DNA of 64,000 bases from Planctomyces sp. (GTDB taxonomy: Bacteria; Planctomycetota; Planctomycetia; Planctomycetales; Planctomycetaceae): NCBI GenBank assembly GCA_016795105.1, contig JAEUIH010000004.1, positions 186,001-250,000 of the forward strand. The letters are read 5' to 3'. The position numbers and the translations under genes are program-made. The notes beneath the pieces are model-generated. The model did no database searches. It was not told the origin of the DNA and saw only the letters and a program-made list of their open reading frames with translations. Shown piece after piece: positions 61,838 to 64,000 of the stretch. Within the stretch, counting starts at the first letter, position 1. Each line of letters starts with the position of its first letter.

Positions 61838-62592
61838 AACAACTGTCACAATACACACCGGATGAGATCAAAGCTGCCGTTGCCGAACGGTACAGTTCAG
61901 TAGCCACCGATCCCGCTGAGAAATTCAATTTTCCGGTAGGGCGAAAATTCGCAGAGAGCGTTGGGTACCAGACAGCAATCCTGGACAACCTTCCGCAGGG
62001 AATGTGGGAATCGTTCACAGGTGCCGGAAATCCGCAGGCGTTTGTCGATGCGAAGCCGGGAGAAACGGTGCTGGACCTTGGATGTGGAGCAGGTCTTGAT
62101 CTGTATCTTTATTCTCAGAAAGTCGGGCCGACGGGAAAACTCATCGGGCTCGATCTCTCAGCGGACATGCTCAGCAAGGCTCGCCGCAATCTTCTTAAGA
62201 TGGGCGTCACAAACGTCGAGTGGCTCTATGCTCCGGCCGACCAGATTCCGCTGCCAGACAATTCGGTCGATCTGGTGTCTGCCAACGGGATTTACAATCT
62301 GTCACCTGACAAGGATGCGGTTATGCGAGAAGTTTCGCGCGTCCTGAAACCCGGAGGTCGTACAATTTTTGCGGAGATTGTGCTGAAGAGTGAGTTACCC
62401 AACGAAGTCCGCTGCGAGATCAAAGACTGGTTCCGATGCATCGGCGGAGCGCTTGTTGAAGAGGATTTCCTGCAGCGACTGCAGGCCAACGGTCTGACAA
62501 ACCCGCAAATCCTCTGGCTTGGTCGCAATGCGCGAACAGGTCATGAATTATCAAACTGTGCAGTGATTCGAGCAGAAGAGGGCAGATCGTGA
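61834..62592 (+). CDS. ArsM-like class I SAM methyltransferase
   Basis: This 252-aa methyltransferase has the SAM-binding block VLDLGCGAGLDLYL, GLDLSADML and motif LPDNSVDLVSANGIYNL. Cysteines C-terminal to the core (VRCEIKDWFRCIGGAL and SNCAVI) lie where arsenite methyltransferases bind As(III). The usual GCGxP cysteine before motif I is Ala here (GAGNP), so the arsenic site is incomplete. The ArsR-led operon nevertheless suggests methylation of arsenite or a related thiol-bound substrate. Start codon overlaps the preceding remnant; the stop overlaps the next GTG. Confidence 0.78.
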   Translation: MKQLSQYTPDEIKAAVAERYSSVATDPAEKFNFPVGRKFAESVGYQTAILDNLPQGMWESFTGAGNPQAFVDAKPGETVLDLGCGAGLDLYLYSQKVGPTGKLIGLDLSADMLSKARRNLLKMGVTNVEWLYAPADQIPLPDNSVDLVSANGIYNLSPDKDAVMREVSRVLKPGGRTIFAEIVLKSELPNEVRCEIKDWFRCIGGALVEEDFLQRLQANGLTNPQILWLGRNARTGHELSNCAVIRAEEGRS

Positions 62593-62909
62593 AACTGTGT
62601 TCAGAATCACGGCTGCATGTGATCAATGGGGCATGTCCCCTGCACTCCCGCCTCAGAAAGAAGACCATGGCTGCGGAGCAGAAGCCGATCGAGCAGGATC
62701 TTGAACAAGTATTCGGTCGTCTGATTGGTGTTCTCGCCAAAGATGCTGTCGGCAAGTTGACTCACCCGGCTACTTCAGTGCATGCCCACCTGATCTTCAC
62801 AAATGACAAAGGTGAGCTTCTGACCGGACACCTCGAACAATTCGGTCTGCAAAAGAATTCACGGCTATTGCTGCCGGTACAGTCCACTGGCGGGGAGGCA
62901 TCAAAGTGA
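62589..62909 (+). CDS. Small unknown protein in the ArsR operon
   Basis: This 106-aa product is read from a GTG overlapping the methyltransferase stop; an internal ATG at 62667 would give 80 residues. The first 25 residues are basic and contain a CPLH. The rest is a compact domain (EQDLEQVFGRLIGVLAKDAVGKL, then AHLIFTNDKGELLTGHLEQFGL) of unknown family. Its end overlaps the truncated-haemoglobin GTG by four bases, so all three are coupled. Confidence 0.6.
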   Translation: MKLCSESRLHVINGACPLHSRLRKKTMAAEQKPIEQDLEQVFGRLIGVLAKDAVGKLTHPATSVHAHLIFTNDKGELLTGHLEQFGLQKNSRLLLPVQSTGGEASK

Positions 62910-63295
62910 CCGCCCCGCAACTTTCATTGTTTGATCGAATTGGTGGTGATTCCGTTATTCCCCAGTTGGTCGAACGACTCTACCTTCGCGTACTTCAGGA
63001 TTCGCAACTGGAGCCATTTTTTCGGGAATCTTCGTTGCCGAGGGTGCTCGCCATGCAGAGAGAATTCATCGCGGCTGCGCTCGATCGCCCGGTAAAGTAT
63101 TCTGGCCAGGACCTCGCCCGTATTCATGATGGCCGGGGCATACGTCGTGAACATCTTGCCAGATTTCTGGCCCATCTGACCGAAGCACTGACCACCTTTC
63201 CAGAAATTGATGCTCGCTACACAGCGGAAATTGTGAGTCGTATTGCAACATATAGTGACCAGATCGTGGGAGACTCCGGTGGGGACGATGGTTAA
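62906..63295 (+). CDS. Group I truncated haemoglobin
   Basis: This 129-aa globin has SLFDRIGGDSVIPQLVERLYLRVLQDSQLEPFF, with a Tyr at the distal B10 site, and IHDGRGIRREHLARFLAHL, matching the VHQGRGI proximal-His segment of mycobacterial HbN (group I, TrHb1). HbN has NO dioxygenase activity. The start is GTG overlapping the upstream gene. In this ArsR operon its role is unclear; NO or O2 chemistry, or protection of methylation chemistry, are possibilities. Window context also includes Hmp and Nap. Confidence 0.87.
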   Translation: MTAPQLSLFDRIGGDSVIPQLVERLYLRVLQDSQLEPFFRESSLPRVLAMQREFIAAALDRPVKYSGQDLARIHDGRGIRREHLARFLAHLTEALTTFPEIDARYTAEIVSRIATYSDQIVGDSGGDDG

Positions 63296-63324
63296 GCGGA
63301 ATTCACAATTCGCCTGAATCGCAA

Positions 63325-63651
63325 TCATTGTTGTTCCGGTTCACCTTCCACCACTTCTCGAAACAGTTCCCGTAGTTTTTCTTTGCCTTCACGAAGTAGC
63401 TTTTCACCCTTCTTCGTTGCTCGGTAATTCTTTCGGCGTTTGCCGTCGACGACCTCGTCTTCGCTGGTCAGGTAGCCACTTTCGGCTAAGTCGTGCAAAA
63501 TTGGATAGAGAGTACCCGGGCTGAGTTTATACCCGTGTCGCCCCAGTTCTTCGATCATTTCCACTCCGTGGATCGGCTCTATGACAGCGTGATGCAGAAT
63601 GTGTAGCCGAACGAACCCGCCGAAAAAGTGCTTCAGCAAATCGCCGGACAT
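63325..63651 (-). CDS. PadR-family transcriptional regulator
   Basis: This 108-aa regulator has the PadR winged helix: LHILHHAVIEPIHGVEMIEELGRHG, LSPGTLYPILHDLAESGYL, and a wing DGKRRKNYRATKKGEKLL. Members are usually repressors of nearby efflux or phenolic-stress genes. It is divergent from the RND efflux gene that starts at 63774, with an acgatatcgt palindrome between them, so it probably regulates that pump. It converges on the truncated-haemoglobin gene. Confidence 0.9.
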   Translation of the reverse strand: MSGDLLKHFFGGFVRLHILHHAVIEPIHGVEMIEELGRHGYKLSPGTLYPILHDLAESGYLTSEDEVVDGKRRKNYRATKKGEKLLREGKEKLRELFREVVEGEPEQQ

Positions 63652-63674
63652 TGCATCACCCTCATTGTCGAACT

Positions 63675-63684
63675 ACGATATCGT
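63675..63684. promoter_or_regulatory. Palindrome between padR and RND gene
   Basis: A perfect 10-base palindrome acgatatcgt lies in the 122-base divergent region, 24 bases upstream of the padR start and 90 bases before the RND start. PadR targets are dyads of this kind, but a single 10-base palindrome can occur by chance. Confidence 0.4.
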
Positions 63685-63773
63685 GATTGGATAAAACTAT
63701 GAGAGAACTCGGGTTCGACCGGTATGACTCGGTCAGGCGGAGTACCCCTCCGATAGTCTAATGAAAGTTCGTG

Positions 63774-64000
63774 ATGAACCCAATCACGTTTGCATTGCGA
63801 CGTCCGTTTACCGTTATGGTCGGTGTTGTGGCGGTCGTTTTGGCCTGTTCTGTCGCTCTGCGACCAAGGCAGGTTGATCAGTCTCTGCAGGCACTTGGAA
63901 TTGAACTTCCGCTCCAGACCATGAAGGTCGACATTTTTCCGGCGTTGAACCTGCCTGTAGTGTATGTCTGCCAGCCGTACGGCGGCATGGATCCGGCGCA
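63774..64000 (+). CDS. RND efflux transporter, N-terminal fragment (cut by window edge)
   Basis: From ATG 63774 the frame reads the first helix of an RND inner-membrane pump ([19 protein letters not shown]), then [20 protein letters not shown] and MDP. This matches the usual RND start, in which a DIFP(x)ln motif follows the first membrane helix. The gene continues beyond the window. Divergent PadR probably regulates it. Whether it is an HAE1-type drug pump or a metal pump cannot be told from this part. An insert between the helix and DIFP (about residues 30-50) is slightly longer than usual. Confidence 0.85.
   Translation, partial: MNPITFALRRPFTVMVGVVAVVLACSVALRPRQVDQSLQALGIELPLQTMKVDIFPALNLPVVYVCQPYGGMDPA

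Overview
The window reads as chromosomal DNA of a planctomycete (Planctomycetota, probably order Planctomycetales; genus not determinable from sequence alone). The basis is the gene content: two DUF1501 proteins with twin-arginine-like leaders, three secreted PQQ-type beta-propeller proteins, a transmembrane Ser/Thr kinase carrying propeller and leucine-rich regions beside an ECF-like sigma factor, a MoxR/DUF58/transglutaminase operon, ABC-2 machinery with an extra propeller, and many long proteins of mixed hydrophobic and propeller type. MurG indicates peptidoglycan synthesis. I see no rRNA, tRNA, CRISPR array, transposase or phage gene.

Layout. 1-12.6 kb (+): DUF1444 protein, murG, sigma factor, a hairpin-repeat gap, kinase, aldonolactone-oxidase-type flavoenzyme, two membrane proteins, and a zinc-ribbon membrane protein split by an apparent frameshift. 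12.7-21.9 kb (+): DUF2946-like protein, then a tightly coupled run DUF58, transglutaminase-like protein (catalytic Cys missing), MoxR ATPase, His-rich lipoprotein, ArsP-like permease, small membrane protein, degenerate prepilin peptidase. 21.9-30 kb: secreted alpha/beta hydrolase (-), DUF1501 (+), RadC (-), DUF1501 (-), ABC-F ATPase (-). 30.3-41.7 kb: PQQ propeller proteins, a four-unit 70-bp hairpin array and a strong intrinsic terminator, an ABC exporter with a propeller-fused permease, an M20 peptidase, an EF-hand propeller protein and a phosphoesterase.

42.3-57.3 kb is a nitrogen-oxide respiration and detoxification region. On the minus strand are a porin-like barrel and napD-napA-(tetraheme NapB-like)-small Tat-like protein. 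Divergently there is an Rrf2 regulator followed by a membrane tetraheme cytochrome, an NrfC-like Fe-S protein and NrfD, probably the quinol-oxidising module that replaces NapC/NapGH. Next comes a second Rrf2 regulator with two DUF3365 haem proteins (-), facing flavohaemoglobin Hmp, a monohaem protein, a cupin and an HPP-family (nitrite-transporter-like) protein (+). A 26-bp palindrome lies between the two arms.

57.4-63.3 kb: an ABC/FtsX/HlyD exporter (-) facing a translationally coupled ArsR operon: arsR, cysteine-desulfurase remnant, ArsM-like methyltransferase, unknown small protein, group I truncated haemoglobin. The right edge has a PadR regulator divergent from the start of an RND efflux pump. 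The most interesting material is the Nap/NrfCD/Rrf2/Hmp region, the ArsR operon with its decayed but still coupled gene, the BIME-like repeats with covarying stems, and several proteins that keep a family fold while losing catalytic residues.
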